Below, piece after piece: positions 1 to 9,140 of a stretch of 23,267 nt of DNA. Position 1 is the stretch's first letter; each line of letters opens with the position of its first letter. The notes under the pieces were generated by a model. It had not been told where the DNA came from, did no database searches, and saw only the letters and a program-made list of their open reading frames with translations. The DNA is from Baffinella frigidus (lineage: Eukaryota > Cryptophyceae > Cryptomonadales > Baffinellaceae), in the NCBI GenBank assembly GCA_026770585.1, contig MU646823.1, positions 181,156-204,422 of the forward strand. Direction: 5' to 3'. Both the position numbers and the translations under genes were made by a program.

Positions 1-39
1 CGCGAAATCGAACTCGGATACCACGAGGTAACACGCCCC

Positions 40-190
40 AAACCCTAAAACCTAAACCCTAAACCCTAAACCCTAAACCCTAAACCCTAAACCCTAAACC
101 CTAAATCCTAAATCCTTGACCCTAAACCCTAAACCCTGAACCCCAAACCCTAAACCCTAAAACCCTAAACCCTAAATCCTGAACCCTAGA
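40..190. repeat. Telomere-like CCCTAAA tract
   Basis: About 150 bases of CCCTAAA heptamers with variants (CCCTGAA, CCTAAAT, CCCTAAAA). It starts 40 bases into the window and is degenerate, so it is interstitial and not a chromosome end. A second tract lies at 1137-1330, where the unit shifts to a CCCTAGACCGAAA pattern. Confidence 0.85.
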
Positions 191-489
191 CCCTACGCTG
201 GCCCTTCGCACGTGGACGGGAAGGCCTGCCCCCCTGGCGACCTAAATCAAGTTTTTTAGTCCTAAGTTGACGTTTTGGCTAAGTCAAGTCGGTGAGTTCT
301 AAGTGGACATTGGGGTGGATCTGCCCTTCTGTTGTTCCGGTCCTGGCGCGTCGTCAACCTTATCCCGCAAGTGCCCATAGGGCGAATATTCACCCTAACT
401 CGCCCTAGGCAGGTCCTAGGGCCCCACCGCAGGGTGTATGAGCCTACTGGTCACTTAAGGGATAACCCAAACCCCTGAACCCCGCGCCC

Positions 490-546
490 CAAACACTAAC
501 CCCGAAAACCGGAATCCGCAGGTGGACGGGCCGGGCCCGCCGAAGA
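490..546 (+). pseudogene. Exon echo: acceptor and start of the 735-800 exon
   Basis: The sequence from the intronic CCCCGAAAACCGGAA through the acceptor and the first about 25 coding bases (GTGGACGGGCCGGGCCCG) is nearly the same as 714-760. The copy therefore spans the intron-exon junction. Its coding part is cut off after CCGAAG. Further echoes of the other end of this exon lie near 935-955 and at 1334-1360, the latter encoding RAKVPLCKK followed by GT. Confidence 0.7.
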
Positions 547-734
547 CGGACCCGTTCCAAGGGTGTCCGTGTACTGCTGTCACGTCCCGAAAGTAGTACC
601 GGGCTGTAACAAGGCGGTACAAAAAGGTACAAGCCGGTACAAAAAGTTACTACCGTCACGTCCAAATAAGCCGTCCATCTATCATATATAGGCCACACCC
701 ACAAGAATTTAACCCCGAAAACCGGAAACCGCAG

Positions 735-1712
735 GTGGACGGGCCGGGCCCGCCGAAGCCGCGGAAGCCGCGCGCCAAGATTCCTATCTGGAAAAAGAAG
801 GTCCCTACCCCTCACCCCTGAAGCCAACGCGGTTTGACCATGAAGGTGAGCGGGGTGGTGTTGGGTGTCCTTGAGGTTAGCGAGTGTGCCGCACGGAACA
901 CACGCTCCAGGAGTGAGGTTCTCTCCTAGCTCGGACGCCGCGCGCCAAGGTTCCCATCGTCCCCCACAACCAACTCCCCACACCCTACGCTGGGATACTC
1001 CTTTTTTTGGAGCGATTTACGAATGGCTCCAAGAAAACTGCGGTGCACCGCGGTTTGACCGTCAGGGTTTGACCATGTTAATGGTCAAACGCTGCTTTTG
1101 ACCATCAAGATGGACCCAGATAACCCGAACCCCTACACCCTCAACGAAAACCCCTAAACCCTAAACCTTAAACCCTGAACCCTGAACCCTAACCCTGAAC
1201 CATAAACCCTAAACCCTAAACCCTAAACCCTAAATATTGGACCCTGAACGGGAAACGCTAGACCGAAACCCTAGACCGAAACCCTAGACTGAAACCCTAG
1301 ACCGAAAGCCTAGACCGAAAGCCTAGACCGAAACGTGCCAAGGTGCCCCTCTGCAAGAAGGTGCCCGCGTCATTAGAAACACCTCTTCTTTTCAGGGAAA
1401 AGTACGTTTAGGGTTTTTTCAGTTTAGGGGTTAGGGGTTAGGTCGTTTAATACGGATCGAAACCAACATGGCCGCCGTGTATTCCCTTTTCTGGTGCTGA
1501 TGAAATCTACTGAAGTTGACCAAAAACACTTCAATTGACAAAGTTTTCTTGAGTTGACAAGGTCCACTTAAGTTGACCAAGTACACTTAAGTTGACGAAG
1601 TTTACTTACGGACGACTTCCTTGTGGAGCAGGGGCCGCTGACGGAGCTGGAGAGAGAGCGGATCGACCTTCTCGGCAAGAAGGCGATTGGCCGCGGCAGG
1701 AAGCCCCGCTAA
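735..1712 (+). CDS. 3' part of an unrecognised plus-strand gene (basic C-terminus)
   Basis: Two candidate exons. The first, 735-800, is preceded by CCGCAG and followed by GTCCCT. It encodes 22 residues rich in Pro, Lys and Arg (VDGPGPPKPRKP, then RAKIPIWKKK). The second is an open terminal exon, clearly codon-like from about 1605 to the TAA at 1710-1712, containing DDFLVEQGPLTELERERIDL and ending GRGRKPR. The best acceptor before it (AG at 1599-1600) does not match the phase of the first exon, so an intermediate exon or another acceptor is needed. The first exon is echoed by decayed copies at 490-546, about 935-955 and 1334-1360, the same signature seen around the better-supported genes, which strengthens the call. 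The charged tail could contact nucleic acid, but I recognise no family. The 5' end lies outside the window or was not found. Confidence 0.45.
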
Positions 1713-1756
1713 GTCAACAACTTGACTTAGCTAAGTCAACAACTTGACTTAATAAG
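1508..1756. repeat. AAGTTGAC repeats and a duplicated small palindrome
   Basis: Between 1508 and 1600 the motif AAGTTGAC or close variants recurs about every 20 bases. At 1709-1752 an approximately 22-base unit with arms CTAAGTCAA and TTGACTTAG occurs twice in a row. The TAA stop of the upstream reading frame (1710-1712) is the first part of this palindrome. The motif also appears at 250-300, 4914-4925, 19768 and 22618, so it is an interspersed element. Confidence 0.6.
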
Positions 1757-2300
1757 GCAAGCCGATCAGTCCTAAGTGGATCGTGTCGACTTACGTCGAA
1801 AACGGACCTCGCAGCGAGCTGATAGGCATCTTCTTCATGGGCTGCAATAAATCGCTGGTCCTGCTCAGCCATAGCTTCCGTGGGTGGGAATAGATGGAAG
1901 CCGTGTCAACACGGCTTACGTGCATCTACGCTTGCTCGTGCATGTACGCTTGCTAGCTAGTCCACTCCTCTGCGGCGCTGGAGGAAGCCCTATCAGGCCT
2001 CCAGAGAGACGAGAGACGTTTCATCGGACATAGAGAGGCCTTCACTCATACCAACACGACCGCCGCCAGTCGTGTCGAGAGAGCCCTTTTCACTACCACG
2101 GCCGCTACGAATGCACCCCCACAGAAGCAGTGTAGTGTCTGAGCAGGACTTGGAGAGAGGTGATGTGCACTCAACGAAGGGAGACAGTGATGCGCTACCA
2201 AGGGAGACAGGCGCGCCCTTCTCCTGGAAACAAGGACAACTTGTCGCCCGCACCAGGGCCCCGAGGGCGTACAGAGTACGGCCCCCAATCGTGTACAGAG
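1757..2300. other. Unassigned intergenic stretch
   Basis: No open frame with splice borders is convincing. Notable only are a short near-repeat at 1915-1956 (GTGCATCTACGCTTGCTCGTG, then GCATGTACGCTTGCTAG) and a fairly open plus frame at 2046-2133 (TNTTAASRVERALF) without clear exon borders. Confidence 0.4.

Positions 2301-2303
<3 letters not shown>

Positions 2304-2338
<35 letters not shown>
2304..2338. repeat. (GA)n microsatellite
   Basis: About 35 bases of pure GA dinucleotide directly before a MITE. Similar tracts lie at 7784-7822 and 18994-19032. Confidence 0.95.
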
Positions 2339-2340
<2 letters not shown>

Positions 2341-2359
2341 CTCCTGGGGTCGCTGGGCG

Positions 2360-2481
2360 TACAGGGGTATCTCGCTCATAAGCAGCCGCCCCCCCCCCTA
2401 GGACCATCGCAGGGTTACAGATTGGCCCACTGTAGGGCCCTAGCTAGGGGGGTGCGCCTCCTTGTGAGCGAGGTGCCCATC
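2360..2481. mobile_element. MITE copy (TACAGGGGTA family), diverged
   Basis: It begins TACAGGGGTATCTCGCTCAT, has the internal block CTAGGACCATCGCAGGG, and ends in a decayed inverted copy (GTGAGCGAGGTGCCCAT). It matches the intact element at 9891-10011 in length and order. It is non-autonomous, with no coding capacity. Confidence 0.75.
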
Positions 2482-2598
2482 TAGCACTGGGCCTGGACCC
2501 ACCGACCGGTGAGTCTCAAACATGCATCTGGCCAGGCCCTTCTCTCTCTCATCTCCATATCAGATCTGGCCCTTGGCTCTCTCTCTCATCTTCTTGGA

Positions 2599-5500
2599 TC
2601 AGATCTGGCCCTTCTCTCGCATCTCGATCAAGAGAATATTCGGGGCCCCGGATCGATGGGGCCCCCAGATGTCCAACACCTCCCCAGCCGCCCGCGGATT
2701 CGAAAGCGCGAGGTCTGTAAACGCCTGCTTCAGGGTTTGGGGTTTGAGGTTTGGGGTGTGGGATGCGGGTGTAGGGTTTGGGGGTTGGGTTTGGGGTTTG
2801 AACCTAGGCAATTTGGGGTTACGGTTGACGGTTGACGGTTTAGAGGTGAGGGGTTATGAGGGCTTAGAGGTTGGGTTTCGGGTATAGGGTGTAGGGATTG
2901 GGGTTCAGGGTTGCTAAACCCACACAACTACTATCAGCTGGACCAAAAGGAGAAGAACAACCTAAACCCTAAACCACAAATGGCAGCAGCAAACAAAAAA
3001 TGTGTTCTCACCAATACAGTCCCGGGGATCAAGTGTCTCACCAACACAGTCCGTGTCTCACCAATCAAGTGTCTCACCAACATCAAGTGTCTCACCAACA
3101 TCAAGTGTCTCACCAACATCAAGTGTCTCACCAACATCAAGTGTCTCACCAACATCAAGTGTCTCACCAACACAGTCCACATCAAGTGTCTCACCAACAC
3201 AGTCCACATCAACCAACACAGTGTCTCACCAACACAGTCCGGGGGATCAAGTGCGCGGAACGACAAGCATGCCTCAATCCTCAATCCTCAACTCCGAACC
3301 CTGAACCCTCAACTGTGAACCCTCAACCCTCAACCTTGAACCGTGGGTTCTCAACCCTAAAGAGGCGAGCCGGGCTGGCCGTATTGCGTGGTGTGGTGCT
3401 CCTGTAGGTCCGTGAGGTTCTTGGAGCTGCCAACATAGGCGCACACTGGAACGTATCCCGCAGGAAAGCCCTGGTTCCTTTCGGATCGCATCTCCCACAA
3501 AGGCGCCGCGACCGGTTTTGCGGTTCGTGTTTGGTGTTTAGGTCTCATGTTTCAGGGTGTAGGGTTGAGCGTGCGGGGTTACGCGGAGCGGGCGGAGCAC
3601 CTGCAACTCTTTCTCGGCCACCCCTTTGTCGCCACGCCTCTCCTATTTAGGGTTTAGGGCTGAGGGTCTAGGGTTGAGGGTTGAGGGTTTAGGGTTTAGG
3701 GTTTAGGGTTGAGGGTTTGGGGTTTAGGGTTCAGGGTTGAGGGTTCAGTGTTCAGTGTTTTGAGAACCGGGTATAGGGTTGAGGGTTTAGGGTCAAGAGT
3801 TTGGGGTCAAGGGTTTGGGGTTGAGGGTTGAGGGTTTAGGGCTTAGGGCTTAGGGCTTAGGGCTTGGGGGCTATGGTTTAGGGTTTAGGGTACCGCCACG
3901 CGGATGCGGAGATCGTGCCCGAGCAGCCCAAAGTACTCCAGATCCTGCGTGCCTGCCGGGTTCAGGGATGAGGGTTGAGGGTTTAGGGGGTTTCCGGTGT
4001 TTTCTTTGGGCTTTCGGGTTTGGGGTTTGGGGTTTAGGGATCGTGCCCGAGGAGCCCAAAGTACTACAAATCCAGCGTGCCTGCCGTCAGGCGTTGCGTT
4101 GGGGGTTTAGGGTTTGGGGTTGGTGGTTTAGGCTTTAAGGTTTAGGGTCAAGGGTTTTAGGGTGTAGTGTTTAGGGTTGAGGGTTTAGGGTTTGGGGTTT
4201 GGTGTTTGGGGTGTGGGGTTTGGGGTTTGGGGTTTGGGGATTGGGGTTTGGGGTTGAGGGGTTAGGGGTGTTACTAGACGACGCCTTGGCTTTCTCTTGG
4301 AAGCGAATCAGCAACGCCTCCAGCCCCGCGTCCTCCTCTGCATTGTTCAAACCGTTCAGGGTTTAGGATTCAGGGTTCAGGGCGAATTTTGTTGTCTCCG
4401 CTTTCTGCTCAAGGGTCACAGGTGAGAGCCACGCCAGGTCACACGGTGCGAATGTCAAACGCACCGTTCCGTGCTCAAAGTGTTTCGCGGTACAGAAAAA
4501 AATGTATAGCAGACAGGAGAATGGCTCCACGGACGAGACGTTGGGCGTGTTTCCCGGGCGAGAATCAACTTTAGCGAGAATCAACTTTACTCGGGCTAGA
4601 TGGCCTTGCAAACGACCGCCCCATTTGTGCCCTGGCGCGGCGTCCAGCAGCGCGAGGCAGAGGGCACGCAGGACTTGGAACTCGAAGCCCACTTTCGTGA
4701 TTTCGCGGGTAGCATCATCGGTCTTGAACGACCCCCTAAATTTGGCGATATCACGTTTACCACAGCCGTTGACTAGTACCTGGCGCGGCGTCCAGCAGCG
4801 CGCGAGGAGGACTTCCAGCTCCAGCGTTTTCGCCGTCTCGATTTTGGAGAAAACGCAACGGTTCGCGGACGTGCATGGTAGCAACCTTTGTACGGACGGT
4901 AGCAATTTTGCTCAACTAAGTCAAGTTATATTTCCCACTCACTCGTGTGACCTGGCGCGGCGTCCAACAGCGCGAGGCAGAGGGCGAGGAGGACTTCGAG
5001 CTCCAGCGTTTTCGCCATGTCGCCATCCTCGACCAAGTCCGTCACTGTTAGCCTGCGGTCATTTAGGTCCTTTAGGTTTTGATTTCTCCCAACATAGCCC
5101 AACGACACGCCTTTCTGTAGAAAAGATCTGCAGAGAAAGCATTTTTGCTTTCGGATCGCAGCGGGGTTTGGGGTTCGGGGGTTAGGTGTAGGATGTTGGG
5201 TGTAGGGTTGGACGCAGGAGCCAGGTGTTGGGGATTTCAAATCGGACACCCTAAACCCTAAACTATAAACCCTCAACCCTCAACCTTAAACCCTAAACCC
5301 TCAACCCTAAACCCTAAACCCTAACCCCTGGACCCTAAACCTTAAACCCTGGATGACACTCGATGCATAATCTGGGGGGTTGGGTCGCGTTGAGAGGCTG
5401 AGAATGACACCGAAACGCGTGGGATGCCATGGACACTGTGTCCAAGAACGCACCAATACCTCCAATAGCGCCAGCCCCCCTTCGGGTGTGCAGAGATGCT

Positions 5501-7718
5501 GGCCAAAGGGAATGATGCGAATTCTGGAAAGCGTTGGCGGTGCTGCAACAAAAAGGCCACTTTGCCCAATTTGCATTATTTCGGCGGCCAACTTCTCTTT
5601 TGATTTATTGATAGCAGACAGTTTAGGGATTAGGGTTCGTTCGATCCGCTGAAGTCCCGGGGAATGGAGTAGGGTTTGGGTTTGAGGTTTAGGGATTGGG
5701 GTTGAAGGTACAGGGTTTAGAGATTAGGGTGTAGGGTTAAGGGGAATTGAGTAGCCTGATTTAGGGTTTAGGGTTTGAGGTTCAGGGTGTAGGGTGTAGG
5801 GTGTAGGGTTTAGGGTTTAGGGTTGAAAGTTCATGGTATGTATGTATTATGGTTTATGGTTCATGGTTGATGGTGTAGGGTGTAGGGTGTAGGGTTGAAG
5901 GTCCATGGTATATACATACTATGGTTTATGGTGGAGGGTGTAGGGTGTAGGGTGTAGGGTTGAAGGTTCATGGTATATAAATATCATGGTTAATGGTGTA
6001 GGGTTTATGGTGTAGGGTTTATGGTTTATGGTGGAGGGTGTAGGGGGTACGCGTGGCGAAGGAGGTCGACAGCCTCCTGCGTCTTGTGCACCCCTTCTCG
6101 GAACACCTGCCAACCCACGCGATGTTTCGGTTTTGGGGATAGTGTTCAGTGTTTAGTGTTGAGGGTGTAGGGTTTAGGGTTTTGGGTTAAGGGTTTGGGG
6201 CTGAGGATTTAGGATTGAGGATTTAGGATTCAGGGTTTGGGGTTTGGGGTTTAGGGTGTAGGGTGTAGGGTGTAGGGTGTAGGGTCCAGGGTTCAGGGTT
6301 CAGGGTTCACGATCTAGGGCTTAACGAACCTGGGTCGCTAGCTGTAGGCACGCATTGCACTCATCCTCTCTTCCTCTCTCTCTCTCTGCTCCCCCCCCCC
6401 CACTCTTTCTGGGAGTCAAGGGCGTAACGCACCAGGGTGGCCAGCTGCAGGCACGCGTTGCACCTGGTTTCGGATTTCGGCATTCGGCTTTAGGCTTCAG
6501 GGTTTCGGGTTTCGCGTTCGGAGTTTCGGGTTTCGGGTTTCGGGTTTCGGGTTTCGGGTTTCGAGTTTCGGAAATCGGGTTTCAGGTTTCGGCGTTGCAC
6601 TCCGTTTCGTAGAAGCCGTGGGCCTGTGCGAGGTCTTGCGCCTGTTTGCACCACTTCCTGGTTTCGGGTTTCGGGTTTGGGGTTTGGGGTTGGGGTTTGG
6701 GGTGAGGGGTTTGGGTTTTGGGGTTGGGGTTTGGGGTTTGGGGTCTGGGTTTGGGGTCTGGGTTTGGGGTTTGGGGTTTGGGTTTGGGGTTTGGGGTTTG
6801 GGGCTTGGGGTTTGGGGCTTGGGGTTTGGGGGTTGGGGTTTAGTGCTGATATGTAGGGGCCAGGGTGAGGATCCGCGGGTTTACCGCGCGGTATCGAGAT
6901 GCCCGGAAGATTGAAACGCCCCCGCAGCCTCCACCATTGCGCGCCCTGAGGAGAGTTGCTTGATTACACCATGACCACGTACTAAGACCCCCCTGTTGGG
7001 GTATTTGGGCTACTAGGATCTGGAGTTCTCTCACACACGAGCGCCCCCGCAGCCTCAACCATGGCGCGGCCCAATCCGGGAGTACCTTTCATTTGAAAGA
7101 AAATGGTCCCCTGTTTGTTCATAGGAGTTGGACGAAGGTTTATCAGGGCTCGACCTAAATTCGATTAGGGTCAGGATCCGGTTTGATAGGCCGTTTTCTT
7201 TTAAACATGTTCCCGGATGAGACCTTGGTCTCGGAAGCGCTGGCATGCGCCCAGGACGTCGACCTTGCGGAGAAAGAACGGAACCGCCTTGGCAAAGTCG
7301 AGCGTCTCCGAGTGCGCGTACGCGAACTCCCCGAGGATCGCTGCGCGGCGCTGGTCGTCGCCCGCCCCAGCGAGGAACTCTTCCAACTTGCCCTCCCACG
7401 CCAGCACGCCGTCCCAGTCGCGCGCAGCGCGCGCATGCTGCACTGCGCTCCAGAATTGTTGCAGCTCCTCCACGCACGTCTGCTTGTGACCTTTCCAGGC
7501 CGCCTTCTGGCACCTGCTCGCAGTCGAGGCCAGGCGTGAATGACGGATTGCCCCACCCAAACACCACCCCACCGTGCGCGCACGCCCTCTGGAAGGGGCA
7601 CTCACTCCTTGCCGCAATAGCTTACGAGCTTGCACCGTAGACACTTCTTCAGATCCCCCTCCCCTTTCTTGGCCTTGCCGCAGTGGCCGCATTTGGCCTC
7701 GCTGGCGCTCGCCGACAT
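2599..7718 (-). CDS. MYND zinc-finger protein with TPR-like helical repeats, 11 exons
   Basis: Exons, 5' to 3' on the minus strand: 7718-7606, 7513-7224, 6945-6885, 6657-6601, 6463-6433, 6106-6051, 5542-5460, 4337-4275, 3952-3894, 3639-3601, and a tentative last exon 2724-2599 ending in TGA. All introns are GT-AG and every junction keeps phase, giving about 325 residues. Residues 10-55 form a MYND finger: CGHC, CLRC, YCGKECQ, then W-K-G-H-K-Q-T-C, i.e. the CxxC, CxxC, CxxxC, HxxxC zinc ligands. The rest is helical and TPR-like (WSAVQHARAARDWDGVLAW; RKWCKQAQDLAQAHGFYETE; REGVHKTQEAVDLLRH; LEALLIRFQEKAKAS). MYND domains bind short Pro-rich peptides, so a scaffold role is likely; there is no SET domain. 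The start was chosen as the ATG directly before the finger. Exons 1-6 are strong, 7-10 good, the last weak. Confidence 0.78.
3005..3252. repeat. 18-base minisatellite inside the last MYND intron
   Basis: The unit CTCACCAACATCAAGTGT is repeated about seven times almost perfectly (roughly 3057-3180), flanked by longer variants with CACAGTCC. It sits between the tentative last two exons of the MYND gene. Spacers are not unique, so it is not a CRISPR array. Confidence 0.9.
3360..3510 (-). mobile_element. SINE-like element, diverged subfamily
   Basis: Contains GTCCGTGAGGTTCTTGGAGC, CCAACATAGGCG, CACTGGAAC, CCCGCAGGA and CCTTTCGGATC in the same order as the copies at 9457-9560 and (other strand) 14421-14531. 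The tail (reading minus) is a decayed CCTAAAGGACCTAAA. Confidence 0.6.
3650..4262. repeat. TTTAGGG-type arrays forming MYND introns, with one exon echo
   Basis: The plus strand is G-rich, so the sense strand of this minus gene reads CCCTAAA. Within it, 4039-4092 is a decayed copy of the exon at 3894-3952: the shared text reads GATCGTGCCCGAGGAGCCCA and AAGTACTACAAATCC. In the copy the frame GTLDL is followed by a stop and then YFGLLGHD, against GTQDLEYFGLLGHD in the exon. Confidence 0.8.
4410..5035. repeat. Composite interspersed repeat (GGCGCGGCGTCCAGCAGCG blocks)
   Basis: The block GGCGCGGCGTCCAGCAGCG, followed by GAGGCAGAGGGC or a variant, occurs three times (about 4635, 4778, 4955). The flank at 4440-4600 (GTGCGAATGTCAAACGCACC, GTGTTTCGCGGTACA, TTGGGCGTGTTTCCCGGGCG) recurs at 17690-17830 in the GGCT-like gene. 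It lies in the MYND intron between exons 7 and 8. Open frames here (LLDAAPGH) are repeat translations. Confidence 0.65.
5060..5162 (-). mobile_element. SINE-like element (CCTAAAGG tail), main subfamily
   Basis: On the minus strand it reads GCGATCCGAAAGCAAAAATG, CTTTCTCTGCAG, GGCGTGTCGTTGGGCTATG, TTGGGAGAAATCAAAACC, then TAAAGGACCTAAATGACC. It closely matches the plus-strand copies at 8.0-9.1 kb. The conserved body and short repeated tail suggest a SINE or similar retroposon. I see no tRNA-like head. Confidence 0.65.
5640..6045. repeat. TTTAGGG-like array with GGGTGTAGGGTGTAGGG variants
   Basis: Nearly the whole intron between MYND exons 6 and 7 is telomere-like, with a shift toward GTGTAGG. 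A higher-order unit of roughly 60-80 bases (TTCATGGTATATA, ATGGTTTATGG, TGTAGGG) repeats about three times at 5830-6040. Confidence 0.85.
6326..6362 (-). pseudogene. Exon echo of MYND exon 5
   Basis: Read on the minus strand it encodes CNACLQLATQ followed by GTTCGTTAAG. The real exon (6463-6433) encodes CNACLQLATL followed by GTGCGTTACG. Of five base differences in ten codons, four are silent. It is flanked by AG and GT, but joining it to exon 4 breaks phase, so I treat it as an echo and not a used exon. Confidence 0.7.
6475..6600. repeat. TTTCGGG array in MYND intron 4
   Basis: A six-base variant array (GTTTCG repeats) fills the intron. The next intron 5'-ward (6658-6884) is a TTTGGGG array (6660-6840). 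Adjacent introns of one gene are thus each homogenised for a different telomere-like variant. Confidence 0.8.
7040..7077 (-). pseudogene. Exon echo of MYND exon 3 (start half)
   Basis: Minus strand: GCGCCATGGTTGAGGCTGCG, then GGGGCGCTC, against the real exon GCGCAATGGTGGAGGCTGCG, then GGGGCGTTT. It would encode AMVEAAGAL against AMVEAAGAF. It lies upstream of its exon within the same intron. Confidence 0.75.
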
Positions 7719-7780
7719 GGCCGACGCTGGGCGGCAGTGTGCGCGAAATCAGGCGAGTCAGCTGGACGTGCGCGCGCACG

Positions 7781-7824
<44 letters not shown>

Positions 7825-7900
7825 GCGGTGGCTCAGTAGAGCGGCAGAGGAAGCTCGGTAACCTTCCTTGACCGGTCAAACATTTGACCACTGATCATCG
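7719..7900 (-). promoter_or_regulatory. Upstream region of the MYND gene with (GA)n tract
   Basis: The start codon at 7718-7716 is preceded by GC-rich sequence and by a 39-base (GA)n tract at 7784-7822 (CT-rich on the sense strand). No TATA box is seen. That it is a promoter follows only from position. Confidence 0.35.
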
Positions 7901-7972
7901 TTCTTGGAGCCCTTGTCCTAAAAACTTAAAGGACTTTTGGGCGAGCGCGCGCCCACCTGGGTAGCCTCAAAC

Positions 7973-8540
7973 ACCCCAACAGAGCCACCCTGTATCCCCT
8001 CTTCACGAGCCTCTGCACTGGAGAGCTAAACGCGATCCGAAAGAAAAAATGCTTTCTCTGCAGTCCTTTCTACGGAAGGGCGTGTCGTTGGCATATGTTG
8101 GGCGAAATTAAAACCTAAAGGACCTAAAGATTGGTCAAATTCCGGACGGCGTGATACACGGCGAGGCAGACTTGGGGTTCGGTGTGTGTGCGAGACTGTG
8201 CCTTTTTGGTCTAACTCAAACACCCCACAAAGAACTCACCCTGTATCCCCTCTTCACGAGCCTCTGCACTGGAGAGCTAAATGCGATCCGAAAGCAAAAA
8301 TGCTTTTTCTGCAGTCCTTTCTACGGAAGGGCGTGTCGTTGGCATATGTTGGGAGAAATTAAAACCTAAAGGACCTAAACACCCCACAAAGAACTCACCC
8401 TGTATCCCCTCTTCACGAGCCTCTGCACTGGAGAGCTAAATGCGATCCGAAAGCAAAAATGCTTTCTCTGCAGTCCCTTCTACGGAACGGCGTGTCGTTG
8501 GGCTATGTTGGGAGAAATTAAAACCTAAAGGACCTAAAAT
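7973..8540 (+). repeat. Three tandem units of about 158 bases carrying SINE-like bodies
   Basis: Each unit has CACCCTGTATCCCCTCTTC, ACGAGCCTCTGCACTGGAGA, GCTAAA, then the SINE-like body GCGATCCGAAAG to CCTAAAGGACCTAAA. Units start near 7973, 8225 and 8383. The latter two are head-to-tail with 158-base spacing and almost the same sequence, so the duplication is young. The leading part is open in one frame (TLYPLFTSLCTGEL) and may be a captured exon fragment. Confidence 0.75.
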
Positions 8541-8932
8541 GGCTCCTACTGGGTGCTCTGCGGGAAAACTAGGGAACGGTGGACGCTTATTGTGACCCTG
8601 TTCCTTGGTGGACCCCAATATGGGTAGTGGCAGTTTCTTGGGCAGGAAAACTCTGGTGCAGTTCCCAAAGGTTTTCCTAACCTCGCCTCAATTCTGTGCC
8701 GTGCATTTCTCTTTCGAATGAAGTCAATAAGTGTCAATAAGTGTCAAAGGATCAAATGCAGGCCCAATGGTCACGCAGTGCGTCCGGGCCAGCTCCACGT
8801 CCTTCTCGCTCCTGGGGCCAGGATCTGTTTTAAAATGGATTTTATGGATCCCCCGGGGGGACGTGACCACCAAAAGCCTCCCAAGGCAAAACTGTATGAA
8901 CCGCGCCAGACCCGTCCAAACCGCTCATCAGA

Positions 8933-9133
8933 AATGCTTTCTCTGCAGTCCTTTCTTCGGAAGGGCGTGTCGTTGGGCTATGTTGGGAGCATTTAAAACC
9001 TAAAGGACCTAAAGGAAACGCGATCCGAAAGCAAAAATGCTTTCTCTGCAGATCCCTTCTACGGAACGGCGTGTCGTTGGCATATGTTGGGAGAAATTAA
9101 AACCTAAAGGACCTAAAACCTAAAGGACCTAAA
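8933..9133 (+). mobile_element. Two more SINE-like copies
   Basis: Copies at 8933-9015 and 9020-9133, both ending in AAACCTAAAGGACCTAAA. The second has its tail doubled, as expected for a retroposon whose 3' tail is a short tandem repeat. Confidence 0.65.
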
Positions 9134-9140
9134 GGCCGAG

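Noticed and set aside
40-190. Chromosome end (true telomere)
   Set aside because: The repeats are degenerate, do not reach the window edge, and the same type of tract occurs throughout, mostly in introns.
2730-2927. NPKPQT-type Pro-rich frames (also 10706-11032, 15091-15390)
   Set aside because: Translations of CCCTAAA and CCCCAAA arrays, open only because the heptamer lacks stops in some frames.
3053-3250. CRISPR-like regular array
   Set aside because: The unit of 18 bases is repeated head to tail with no unique spacers. It is a minisatellite in a eukaryotic intron.
6618-6914. Gly/Phe/Val-rich plus-strand frames
   Set aside because: Translations of TTTGGGG repeat.
7201-7779. Single 192-residue minus-strand reading frame as the MYND gene
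   Set aside because: The finger's first half is in another frame upstream. A GTGAGT donor and CAG acceptor join the two halves into a complete zinc finger, so the unspliced frame is only partly real.
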